64,000 nucleotides of DNA from an uncultured Lachnospiraceae bacterium (GTDB lineage Bacteria; Bacillota; Clostridia; Lachnospirales; Lachnospiraceae). The notes below the pieces were generated by a model that saw only the letters and a list, made by a program, of their open reading frames with translations, was not told the origin of the DNA and made no database searches. Shown piece by piece: positions 8,917-17,054 of this stretch; position 1 is the stretch's first letter; each line of letters starts with the position of its first letter. The stretch lies in assembly GCA_902793685.1 (NCBI GenBank), contig CADBEN010000001.1, forward strand, positions 186,001 to 250,000, written 5' to 3'. The translations under genes were made by a program, and so were the position numbers.

Positions 8917-10314
8917 TCACTGATAGACCTGCGCGCCTTCCTTTCCTGTGCTTCCGTCGAGAAGAATATGGTCGTAGACGCTGAGACCGTACCGGGTCCC
9001 TTTCCGCACCGTCACATACTCCTCGTTGTCTTCGATAATGCTGATCTGCTTGAAGACCGCATACCCCTTGTTGATATTGTATACGCCTTCCAGGGACGCT
9101 GTAGGCCCCACGGTAAAGCGTTCCTCGCTTCCCGGCATGATCAGGACGTCGCCGGCTTTCAGGACAGCGTCCTCGGCAGCGTCCACATAGAGCATGTCAT
9201 CCGTCTCATAGAAGATCTCCGGGTTGACGACCTCCATGGTCAGCTCTCCGTTCGTGTAGATCTCACGGTAGAAACCTTCCTCCACCGAATCTCCGCCCTT
9301 AGCCTGGTATGACTTCGGGATCGTGTAGAAGGTCTTTGTGGTGATGGCGGAGCGTGGGATCTTAAGTCCTTCCTCCCGGTCCGTCTCGATGCGGAAGCGG
9401 AGAAAGCGCTGATCCGCGAAGCGGACCATAAACTGATGGAAGGTCAGTACGCCGAGACCGGAGCCGTCGGCCCCCGTCGTGATGTGGAAGTCTCCCGGGA
9501 TCGTCAGATCATAGTTGTCGAAGCTTACCCGCAGACTGCTCCGGTCCCCGTATTCGGCGGTCTCCTTCTCCGTCAGCGGGAAGACCAGCTGCCAGTTCTC
9601 CGAAGAGATCACCTTATAAACAGGGGTGCCTGCCTCCGCCATCTCTCCGGCGCTGAGACTGTTGGCCTTATAGCTGCTGTCGTCGAAATCCGGCGCGGAT
9701 AACTGCTCCGGCGTCAAGCCTTCATAGCCGTCGATAAAGAAAGAGATCACGCCGGTCTCCGGAGAGCGGACCTGGGTGAAGCTGATCCCCTGCTGTCCCA
9801 GGGACTGATCCAGATTGTCCAGGATATGAAGGCTCGCGTACTCGGCCAGTTCCGACTGGATCGCGTCGCGGCTGTCGTAGACCCGGGCGAAATCCTTCCC
9901 GCTGTACGACGCGGAGAATCCGGTCAGGCTGTTTTTCAGATCCTTCAGATTCTGGTCCGAAAGCGTGTCGCTGTTGGCAGAGTTTTCTTCCAGATAATCC
10001 CGGAGATTACCGGTCTCGTCCAGGGAAAAGATCCTCGTTCCGACAGCGGAACGTTTTCCGTCCCGGATGTAGTAATTAATATATCCCGTCGTGGGAGCCG
10101 TGTAAACGTTTTCCGAGCGCAGGACAATGCCCAGATGTCCGGTGTCATTGACCATCTCTCCCGCCTCGACCTCGTAATACCGGATCACCGGCCGCTTCAT
10201 GTAGGAGGTCGCGGAGAACAGAAGGTAAATGAACAGGATAAGAAAACAGATCAGGCCGATATTGACCCTGAGCGGTCTCCGGTAGGGAATGATTTTCCGG
10301 TTCCTGTCAGCCAC
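8917..10314 (-). CDS. HlyD-like membrane-anchored adaptor protein of unknown partner
   Basis: 465 aa with one N-terminal membrane helix (about residues 17-36) after a basic RNRKIIPYRRP segment, and a long extracytoplasmic part. SPETGVISFFIDGYE and the beta-rich C-terminal half resemble the barrel-sandwich and beta-barrel parts of HlyD/membrane-fusion proteins. No ABC, RND or MFS transporter lies beside it. It is the first gene of the yggS-sepF-ylmH-lspA-rluD operon, which suggests an envelope or division role (inference). GTG start with GGAGG 8 nt upstream. No clear promoter was found upstream. Confidence 0.7.
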   Translation of the reverse strand: MADRNRKIIPYRRPLRVNIGLICFLILFIYLLFSATSYMKRPVIRYYEVEAGEMVNDTGHLGIVLRSENVYTAPTTGYINYYIRDGKRSAVGTRIFSLDETGNLRDYLEENSANSDTLSDQNLKDLKNSLTGFSASYSGKDFARVYDSRDAIQSELAEYASLHILDNLDQSLGQQGISFTQVRSPETGVISFFIDGYEGLTPEQLSAPDFDDSSYKANSLSAGEMAEAGTPVYKVISSENWQLVFPLTEKETAEYGDRSSLRVSFDNYDLTIPGDFHITTGADGSGLGVLTFHQFMVRFADQRFLRFRIETDREEGLKIPRSAITTKTFYTIPKSYQAKGGDSVEEGFYREIYTNGELTMEVVNPEIFYETDDMLYVDAAEDAVLKAGDVLIMPGSEERFTVGPTASLEGVYNINKGYAVFKQISIIEDNEEYVTVRKGTRYGLSVYDHILLDGSTGKEGAQVYQ

Positions 10315-10344
10315 TTAAATTCCTCCGATGAACAGGGTACAGAT

Positions 10345-10374
10345 AAAACGGACAGCCCGGAAGCTGTCCGTTTT
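10345..10374. terminator. Bidirectional terminator below the P-loop gene
   Basis: AAAACGGACAGC, loop CCGGAA, GCTGTCCGTTTT: 12-bp perfect stem ending in T4 on either strand. It closes the P-loop protein transcript read leftward. Confidence 0.85.
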
Positions 10375-10392
10375 GTTCAGGCATATCTGTAT

Positions 10393-10812
10393 TTACAGGT
10401 TGATGAAGACATCCTTCTTCGCGTTCTCCGGCAGCTCGGTAATATCCTTGGAAATGCTGAGAACGAATTCGATATTATATTTATCGCCGATCTTCTCCAG
10501 CGCATCGATGACAGGGGTCATATCCTGGCCTTCCAGGCAGGAAAGCTTCAGGAAGCTGTCAAGGAACATCACTTCCACGTCGTGATCCTGGGAAATAATT
10601 CCGGAAATGAAGCCGAGGAAGCCGTCGCTCGTCATAATATTATATTCACTGACATTGATCAGGCGGATCTTATTGCTCAGTTCATACATGTGCTTGGAAC
10701 TTTTATCCAGGTAAACAACGGAACCCGTCGCATCCTTAATTCTGGCATTTGCCATATCAAGAAGACGTCTGGTTTTTCCCTTTCCCTTGATACCTGCAAT
10801 AATCTGAACCAT
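10393..10812 (-). CDS. Small single-domain P-loop ATPase-like protein, function unknown
   Basis: 139 aa. It begins MVQIIAGIKGKGKT, a Walker A motif at residues 7-14 almost at the N-terminus, and has a Walker B-like strand VMFLDSF near residue 85. It has no membrane segment or extra domain. The length is too short for an AAA or RecA protein and no partner gene is adjacent. Start chosen at the second ATG, 9 nt after AGGAGG; the first ATG is only 3 nt away. It is transcribed alone, from a good promoter to a strong terminator. I do not recognise a specific function. Confidence 0.75.
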   Translation of the reverse strand: MVQIIAGIKGKGKTRRLLDMANARIKDATGSVVYLDKSSKHMYELSNKIRLINVSEYNIMTSDGFLGFISGIISQDHDVEVMFLDSFLKLSCLEGQDMTPVIDALEKIGDKYNIEFVLSISKDITELPENAKKDVFINL

Positions 10813-10848
10813 CGTCATGTACCTCCTTGTCGAATTTACTTAAAAACC

Positions 10849-10877
10849 ATTATACGGTAGCAGGCTGAAAAGTTCAA
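10849..10877 (-). promoter_or_regulatory. Promoter of the P-loop gene
   Basis: TTGAAC (10872-10877), 17-nt spacer, TATAAT (10849-10854). The -35 overlaps the stop codon of the DD-carboxypeptidase gene. Confidence 0.75.
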
Positions 10878-11941
10878 TGCTGTTCTATGGTTTTTTCCAG
10901 TACCGCGGCTGCGTCGGTGTAAAGGATATCGCGCTTCGGGGACTTCAGTGTAACAGAGTAGAACAGCTCTCCGGCCGGGTTTTCCGAGACCAGGGCGAGA
11001 CAGTTCCCCGCCGCCAGCGTGGTCCCGGTCTTTCCGGCAGCGATCTTCACGCCCTCAGGTAGGGGCGCGCGGCCGATCAGGAAATAGTTCGTGTTCTTCC
11101 ATTTCTGGGTCTTCGGCTGTCCGGCGATGTCCGTGTAGTCCGCCTGGTATTCCACGCATCCGGCGATCTCCCGGAACCTGGGATCCTTCATTGCCTCGCG
11201 GAGGATCAGATAGATGTCATAGGCTGTGGTGTAGTGCTGCGGATCCGTCAGTCCGTGGGTGTTCGTGAAATGAGTCCCGGCACAGCCTATCTCGGCCGCC
11301 CTCCGGTTCATCATTTCCACGAAACCGGTCTCGCCCCCGCCGATATGGAGGGCGATCATGTTCGCCGCGTCGGCTCCGGACCGGAGCATCAGGCCGTACA
11401 CCACCTGTTCCGCTGTAAGGCTGTCCCCTTCCTTGATACCGGCCATGCTGGCATCCTTGTCAGAGACGTAGATTTCCTGCCCTGCAGTCCAGTTCTCCGT
11501 GAAATCCGCGTTTTCCAGCGCCAGGAGGCAGGTCATGACCTTTGTGATGCTCGCCGGATTCATACGCTCCAGCGCGTGCTTGGCATAGACTGCCTCGGCA
11601 GCGCCTTCCCTGCACAGGATCACACTGTGGGCCTGGACGGAAGGATCGTCGTCCTCCGTGTGTGTGATGACGGAAAGATCCGCGCCGAAGGTCTTCAGGG
11701 AGGCTGCCGGTGCCTGGTCACGCAGGAGCTGCTCCGCAGAGGTGGAAAGGAGATACCGGTTCTTCAGAAGAAGTCCGGAATGCATCACAAAAAAGATCCC
11801 GGCAAGGACTGCGGCGAGCAGGACAGCCGGGATCAGGAACTTCAGGAATCCGCCGCCGCGTTTTCTTCTGCTCTGCCTTCCGCAGTCCCGGACAGAGCTG
11901 TACTCAGTGTCTGTAATAATTTCTGAATTCAAAATCGCCAC
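10874..11941 (-). CDS. D-alanyl-D-alanine carboxypeptidase (low-molecular-weight PBP)
   Basis: 355 aa serine peptidase that trims the terminal D-Ala from peptidoglycan stem peptides. A basic cytoplasmic stretch (QSRRKRGGG) is followed by one membrane helix at about 33-52. The catalytic triad motifs are SITK (S131, K134), SGADAAN in place of the classical SGN, and KTG at 304-306. There is no C-terminal PBP5 domain. It overlaps mgsA by 38 nt. The start is uncertain: GTG at 11941 has no good ribosome-binding site, while a TTG four codons later lies 10 nt after GGAG. Confidence 0.9.
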   Translation of the reverse strand: MAILNSEIITDTEYSSVRDCGRQSRRKRGGGFLKFLIPAVLLAAVLAGIFFVMHSGLLLKNRYLLSTSAEQLLRDQAPAASLKTFGADLSVITHTEDDDPSVQAHSVILCREGAAEAVYAKHALERMNPASITKVMTCLLALENADFTENWTAGQEIYVSDKDASMAGIKEGDSLTAEQVVYGLMLRSGADAANMIALHIGGGETGFVEMMNRRAAEIGCAGTHFTNTHGLTDPQHYTTAYDIYLILREAMKDPRFREIAGCVEYQADYTDIAGQPKTQKWKNTNYFLIGRAPLPEGVKIAAGKTGTTLAAGNCLALVSENPAGELFYSVTLKSPKRDILYTDAAAVLEKTIEQH

Positions 11942-12302
11942 GCTCCATAGATTTGATCAGCAGTTCAGCGGTCGCAAGATTGGTCGCGACCGGGATGTTG
12001 TGGATATCGCAAAGCTTCATGACGTTGCTGATATCAGGCTCGTGCGGCTTCGGCCGGAGCGGATCGCGCAGAAAGATCACGAGATCCATGTCATTGGCCT
12101 CGATCTGCGCTCCCATCTGCTGTTCTCCGCCGAGATGACCGGCAAGATATTTGTGAATATTGAGGTTCGTCACCTCCTCCACCAGCCGTCCGGTGGTCCC
12201 TGTCGCAAACAGATTATGCCTGGCCAGGATCCCGCGGTAGGCGATGCAGAAATTCTGCATCAGTTTTTTCTTCTCGTCATGAGCGATCAGCCCGATATTC
12301 AT
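11904..12302 (-). CDS. mgsA: Methylglyoxal synthase (Glu at the catalytic-base position)
   Basis: 132 aa. It converts dihydroxyacetone phosphate to methylglyoxal and phosphate, bypassing lower glycolysis. The family's phosphate-binding TTGR is at residues 35-38. GHLGGEQQMGAQ carries Glu60 where the E. coli enzyme has its catalytic base Asp71 in GGDQQ. Spacing to the other active-site residues is conserved exactly (D80, H87 and D90 for Asp91, His98 and Asp101). GAGG lies 11 nt before the ATG. It is followed at 7 nt by the rodA stop and is the usual last gene of this cell-wall cluster. Confidence 0.93.
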   Translation of the reverse strand: MNIGLIAHDEKKKLMQNFCIAYRGILARHNLFATGTTGRLVEEVTNLNIHKYLAGHLGGEQQMGAQIEANDMDLVIFLRDPLRPKPHEPDISNVMKLCDIHNIPVATNLATAELLIKSMERGDFEFRNYYRH

Positions 12303-12309
12303 AGCTTTG

Positions 12310-13488
12310 TTATCCTCGTTCTTTCCTTTGCCTTTGACTCATCTCAGGAACGATCCTGTCGTCCCGGACTTCAGGGTCTGTCCTCTGAAGTCCGACGTTC
12401 AGGACCATTCCGACGCCGCAGTAAAAGCTCAGCAGCGAGCTGACGCCGTAGCTGATGAACGGAAGCGTCAGTCCCGTGTTCGGAAAGATCCCGGTGGCGA
12501 CGGCGATATTGCTGAAGCCCTGGAACGCGATCAGCATCCCGAGGCCTGTACATATCAGCCTTCCCGCCAGATCCTTTGCTTTCCCCGCAAGATAAAAACA
12601 CTCATAAACCACGGCCGCGTACAGTGCGATCACAATAATGCAGCCGATAAAACCAAGTTCCTCCCCGATCACCGCGAAGATGAAATCCGTCTGTTCCTCA
12701 GACAGGAAATTTCCGTTCTTCACGGATGCCAGCGTATTGTTGTTCAGCCCTTTCCCGAAGAGCTGTCCCGATCCGATGGCCATGATCGAATTGTTCTGCT
12801 GGAGATTCGCGTCCGTGTACCCGGAACCGCGGTCGATCCACGCCAGAATGCGGCGCGCCTGGTAGTCCTGCAGAAACGGGATCATATTGTGCCGCAGAAG
12901 CACAAAGAATCCTGCCGCGAAAGGAATTACCACCGCCACGGCAGCTCCGATCCATTTATAGCTGATCTCCGCCACATAGAGGAGGCTCAGGATGCAGACC
13001 GTCACGACAATGGTGGTCGAGAGATCCGGCTCTGACAGGATCAGGAAAACCGGAATCGCTGCAAGTCCCGCGAACACCGCGAGGAACTGGGGCCTGTTGA
13101 TGTTCTCCCGGTTCCTGTCCAGGAACCAGGCAAAAAAGACGACGATCCCGATCTTCGCGAACTCCGACGGCTGCAGCTGCCCGATTCCGGGCACAACGAT
13201 CCAGCGCCTTGCGCCGCCGACGATGCGCCCGTAAACATTGACCAGCAGAAGCATGCCGCAGCACGCTGCAAACACCGGAACTGCATGCCTCAGGATGAGC
13301 TGATACGGAATCAGGCACAGGATCAGCATGGCGACCGCCCCGATGGCTGCGCCGGTGAGCTGCCTTCCGACGACTGCCATGTCCGAATTCGTGGCGCTGT
13401 GGATCACAAGGATGCCGATGGCATTCAGCACCGCCACGGAAAACAGCAGGCGGAAGGGGAAAGATTTAAAATGATACGGCAGGATCAT
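12310..13488 (-). CDS. rodA: RodA/FtsW-family peptidoglycan glycosyltransferase
   Basis: 392 aa SEDS protein with about ten membrane helices. It polymerises lipid II into glycan strands together with a class B PBP, here the PBP2 encoded next to it. Landmarks are GGARRWIVVPGIGQLQPSEFAK, SEPDLSTT and NTGLTLPFISYGVSS. Start chosen at the ATG after AGGAGAGGCT; thirteen upstream in-frame codons lie in AT-rich intergenic DNA. RodA rather than FtsW is inferred from the mreCD-mrdA context. Confidence 0.93.
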   Translation of the reverse strand: MILPYHFKSFPFRLLFSVAVLNAIGILVIHSATNSDMAVVGRQLTGAAIGAVAMLILCLIPYQLILRHAVPVFAACCGMLLLVNVYGRIVGGARRWIVVPGIGQLQPSEFAKIGIVVFFAWFLDRNRENINRPQFLAVFAGLAAIPVFLILSEPDLSTTIVVTVCILSLLYVAEISYKWIGAAVAVVIPFAAGFFVLLRHNMIPFLQDYQARRILAWIDRGSGYTDANLQQNNSIMAIGSGQLFGKGLNNNTLASVKNGNFLSEEQTDFIFAVIGEELGFIGCIIVIALYAAVVYECFYLAGKAKDLAGRLICTGLGMLIAFQGFSNIAVATGIFPNTGLTLPFISYGVSSLLSFYCGVGMVLNVGLQRTDPEVRDDRIVPEMSQRQRKERG

Positions 13489-13635
13489 AGCCTCTCCTAG
13501 CTTAGATATTACAGTAAGAATGAACAAATTGCCAGTATGTATCTGTTTTTATGCATGCATTTTCATGAATATTCACAGAAAATTTATGCATATATCCCGA
13601 AATTAATTCTCGGAATCATTCCTGAATGACCAAAG
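13489..13635. other. AT-rich intergenic gap between mrdA and rodA
   Basis: 147 nt, the longest gap in an otherwise overlapping elongation cluster and markedly AT-rich. It contains TGAATATTCA (perfect 10-bp palindrome near 13567) within a wider dyad-like stretch with two ATGCAT elements. A weak rodA promoter is possible (TGGCAA, 17 nt, TAATAT on the minus strand). In many Clostridia minC, minD and minE lie here; none is present and no remnant ORF is recognisable. Confidence 0.6.
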
Positions 13636-16527
13636 TCAGTCTGCGATGGTGACCGTACTTGCGTTCTGGGCTCCGGTGTTCAGGATATAGTCCAATGTCG
13701 TATATCCGAAGTACAGACGGTACACGTCCTTGGACACGGAAGCCGCGTTGGTCGAGGTATATCCGTAGGGGATATTGACCGTGACCGCGATCTGCGGATT
13801 CTCATAAGGTCCGAAGGAAATGAAGAAAGCGTGGTTCGCTCTGGAGCGGGATTCCTGCGCCGTACCGGTCTTCCCCGCGATCGGTACCTCCAGATCCGTG
13901 AACAGACGGCGTGCGGATCCCAGCTGGATCACTTCTCTCATGCCCCGCTGCACCGCGTTCCAGGTGCTTTCGTCAATGTCCACTGTACCGATGATCTCCG
14001 GCTCGTAGGTGCGGATCGGTCCTCCCTGCCAGTCTGTCACGCGGTCCAGGACGGAAAGATCGAAGACAGTGCCCCGGTTCGCGACCGCAGTCACGTATCT
14101 GGAAAGCTGTACGTTTGCGTACGAGTGGGTGCCCTGTCCGATGGCGGACTGCTCCGGACTCGTGTCTGTCATCATCGGCTCGTTCTCGATGATCTCGACT
14201 CCTGACTTCCGGTCCAGGCCGAACATGGCGGCATACTTCCGGATCCGCTCGATGCCGAGGTTCGGCGCATACTCTCCCGCGGGATCCAGGGCGAGCCGGT
14301 GTCCCACGTCGGCGAAGAAGTAGTTGCAGGAATTCCGGATGCCGACGATGACATTCTCCGGGCCGTGGCTTCCGGGATAGATCCAGCACCGCATGGCCGG
14401 CTTGATGATATCGTAGATACCGGTACAGGTGATGGTGTCGTAAAGCCCCAGCACCTGCTCCTCCAGCCCGGCCACCGCCGTGATGGGCTTGAAGGTGGAA
14501 CCCGGCGCCTTTCTGGCCTGGGTCGCGTTGTTGTAAAGCGGCAGGGACTGGTCATTCACCAGACGGTTGTAGTAGGCCACGTCCATGGTGTTGGTCAGAC
14601 GATTGTTGTCGTAGCCCGGATAAGAGACCAGCGCCCGGACCTTCCCCGTGTGGATGTCGGTCACGACGCATCCCGCAGTGCAGGGATCCAGCGCAAGCTG
14701 CGCCGGTGTAAGCTTCATTTCCGAGACCTGTCGCACAAAGAACTCGTACGCATAATCCGCGCCGTTCTCCCTGAGAAGATACTCCTCCCTCTCATCGTGC
14801 TCCAGGACCCCCTGGTCATACAGCGCCAGGCAAAGCTCCTTTCCGCCGACAATGTTGCTGCGGATGATGTACCGGCAGATCAGCTTCTCGAATTCATTGT
14901 CCGTGAACAGCTCCTCCAGGGCGTGATCGATCAGGGCTTCATAGATCTCCGAAGCACCGGAGTACTTACTCGGGGCGTTGAGTCCGGTGGTATCCACCCA
15001 GTTTTCCGAGATTCCGTAGTACAGGAACTCCCGGAGACTGATGGAATCCGCCTTCCAGCGCTCATAATACTCCGAAGTGGTGTCGATCCGGTCGCGGTGG
15101 ATCACGCCGGAAGCGTCGGAGGACAGCATGGTGTAAAGATAGTACATGAAGGCCTGCTGGTCGTCCGGAAGCTCAGACATGTTCCGCGGCTCCGGAGAAA
15201 GAAGCTCCGCCCGCATCTCCGCGACGGAGCTTTCCCGGTATGCGGCGATCTTCCGCGAGATCCCCCGCTCCACTTCGCTGGCTTCCCTGGAACGCATATG
15301 GCTCAGGGAAAGTACATTGTTCCCGATGAGCTGATAGTAGGCATCCTTGATGGGGATCCGTCGCTCTGTCGAGTCAGTCCGGTCCGTGTTCGGCTCATCC
15401 ACGTTCACAAGCTTTGCCGCCAGCACACCTGCCAGATGCTGCTCCAGCAGGTGGTAAATGCCGACCTGGAGATCCCGGTCGATGGAAAGCCAGACATCAT
15501 TGCCCGCCACCGGCTCCGTCTCGCTCTTGATCTCCATAATGTGGCCGACGTTGTCGACGTACATGGTCCGGGAACCCTTTTTTCCGTGGAGATCCGACTC
15601 CATGTATTCTTCGATGCCGGTCCTTCCGACAGTGTCTGTCAGTGAATAGTCGCTGCTGATCTCCTGCAGCTTCGGGAGCTGGTCCTCCTGGACGCGGCCC
15701 ACGTAGCCGATGATCGGTGAGAACGGTATGCTGTCGTTGTAGACTCGCTCCGTGGTCTGCATGCACTCCACGCCGAGAAGATCCGCCTGGTTCTCAAGAA
15801 TATCCGCGCGGGTCTCCTCGTCCACATTGGTGACGACGGTGGTGCTCTCGTACCGCTGGAACGCCGTGAGGCCCATCGTGTAGCGGATGTTCACCAGTTC
15901 CAGCTTCTCCAGGTCCGTGAGGATCTCCGGCTTCTGATCCTTGTCCTTCAGCTTGTCCAGGCCGTAATACCTGACCCGGGCATTGATCAGGTCTTCCGCG
16001 GAGATCACGGAAGGATATCTGCCGGTACTGCCGGTCAGCTCTTCCACCCGGCGAAGGCCGTAGAGGTCTCTCAGGAAACGCTTTCTGGCCTCTTCGCTGC
16101 TGCTGGTAAACACAAAGGTCCCGTTGTCGTCCAGACCGATCTCCAGCCGCCCGGTCAAGGTGATGTTCCTGCGGTTCAGGAGCCGCACCAGCCGGAGCAG
16201 CATCTCATTCCGCTCCCGCACGGTCCGGTATGCGCCGGTATCGGTCACCGTCACGTCATAGGAAAGCCGGTTGTAGGCCAGCAGCTTTCCGTTGCAGTCG
16301 AAAATATTCCCGCGGGTCGCCGGCGTAGTGACCGTCTTCTCCGTCATCTGGATATAGTCGTTCAGATAGGATTCTCCGTGGATGATCTGGAGATCGTAGA
16401 GACGCATGACCATAACGGCGATCAGGACGGCGTATACGGAGCCCAGAATAAAGAGCCGGGAAGCTCTCAGTCTGCTGCCCAGCTCTTTCAGAAGCTCTCT
16501 GAAGTTGTAAAGGAAATCCTTCAGCAA
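13636..16527 (-). CDS. mrdA: Penicillin-binding protein 2, enlarged transpeptidase
   Basis: 963 aa class B PBP that cross-links peptidoglycan during side-wall growth. One membrane helix (about 25-43) leads into the pedestal with TPATRGNIFDCNGKLLAYN. Transpeptidase motifs are STFK with nucleophile S677, SCN in RNSCNYFF, and KTG at 886-888. E. coli PBP2 has about 630 residues; here some 250 extra residues (about 370-610), charged and helical, lie between SIDRDLQVGIYHLLEQ and the catalytic domain. TTG start, with GAGGGA 7 nt upstream and 11 nt after the mreD stop; the next ATG would remove the membrane anchor. Confidence 0.93.
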   Translation of the reverse strand: MLKDFLYNFRELLKELGSRLRASRLFILGSVYAVLIAVMVMRLYDLQIIHGESYLNDYIQMTEKTVTTPATRGNIFDCNGKLLAYNRLSYDVTVTDTGAYRTVRERNEMLLRLVRLLNRRNITLTGRLEIGLDDNGTFVFTSSSEEARKRFLRDLYGLRRVEELTGSTGRYPSVISAEDLINARVRYYGLDKLKDKDQKPEILTDLEKLELVNIRYTMGLTAFQRYESTTVVTNVDEETRADILENQADLLGVECMQTTERVYNDSIPFSPIIGYVGRVQEDQLPKLQEISSDYSLTDTVGRTGIEEYMESDLHGKKGSRTMYVDNVGHIMEIKSETEPVAGNDVWLSIDRDLQVGIYHLLEQHLAGVLAAKLVNVDEPNTDRTDSTERRIPIKDAYYQLIGNNVLSLSHMRSREASEVERGISRKIAAYRESSVAEMRAELLSPEPRNMSELPDDQQAFMYYLYTMLSSDASGVIHRDRIDTTSEYYERWKADSISLREFLYYGISENWVDTTGLNAPSKYSGASEIYEALIDHALEELFTDNEFEKLICRYIIRSNIVGGKELCLALYDQGVLEHDEREEYLLRENGADYAYEFFVRQVSEMKLTPAQLALDPCTAGCVVTDIHTGKVRALVSYPGYDNNRLTNTMDVAYYNRLVNDQSLPLYNNATQARKAPGSTFKPITAVAGLEEQVLGLYDTITCTGIYDIIKPAMRCWIYPGSHGPENVIVGIRNSCNYFFADVGHRLALDPAGEYAPNLGIERIRKYAAMFGLDRKSGVEIIENEPMMTDTSPEQSAIGQGTHSYANVQLSRYVTAVANRGTVFDLSVLDRVTDWQGGPIRTYEPEIIGTVDIDESTWNAVQRGMREVIQLGSARRLFTDLEVPIAGKTGTAQESRSRANHAFFISFGPYENPQIAVTVNIPYGYTSTNAASVSKDVYRLYFGYTTLDYILNTGAQNASTVTIAD

Positions 16528-16538
16528 ATGTCAGTCCC

Positions 16539-17054
16539 TCAGTTCACAGCCTGCTTCCGGTCAAGGATCTCAAGCTTCCGGTTGTACCAGAGGAAGAACC
16601 GGTAGATGAGAAGCGTGAAAAGCAGCGAAATAATGATCTCGGGCACGATGATATGCAGAAAATAGTAGCCGAACTGCATTTTTGCCCGGATAAAGAAACG
16701 GAAAAAGTAGATATACAGGTTATACAGGAATTCGTTGATCGTACAGAGGAACAGAGGAAGCGTGATGTAATTCTCGTAATAGTACTTCGAAAGGCATCCG
16801 TTCATCCATCCGATCCAGATAAAAAACAGGGAAAAGAACCCGAAAGCGCCGGCCGAATAGAACAGGTCCATCAGAAGTCCCGCAGCCAGACCGTAGAAGA
16901 TCCCGCTCCGGGATCCGTAGATAAAGCTGTAGGAAAAGGTCAGGATCAGGATCAGGTTCGGCGCCGCGGAAAGAAACGGGATAAAGGGGAAGATGCAGTT
17001 CTGAACCGCAAACATGATCATCAGGAAGGCAAGGTTCGCGATGGTCCTTCTCAT
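16539..17054 (-). CDS. mreD: Rod shape-determining protein MreD
   Basis: 171 aa, almost entirely hydrophobic, with five to six predicted membrane helices and a short basic C-terminus. It is a membrane partner of MreC, PBP2 and RodA in the elongation machinery. Identity rests on size, hydropathy, the N-terminal block APNLILILTFSYSFIYGSRSG and its fixed position between mreC and mrdA. Its ATG overlaps the mreC stop as ATGA. Confidence 0.9.
   Translation of the reverse strand: MRRTIANLAFLMIMFAVQNCIFPFIPFLSAAPNLILILTFSYSFIYGSRSGIFYGLAAGLLMDLFYSAGAFGFFSLFFIWIGWMNGCLSKYYYENYITLPLFLCTINEFLYNLYIYFFRFFIRAKMQFGYYFLHIIVPEIIISLLFTLLIYRFFLWYNRKLEILDRKQAVN

Noticed and set aside
13563-13580. ARG box in the mrdA-rodA gap
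   Set aside because: TGAATATTCA has no 4-nt spacer between the half-sites that the ARG box requires.
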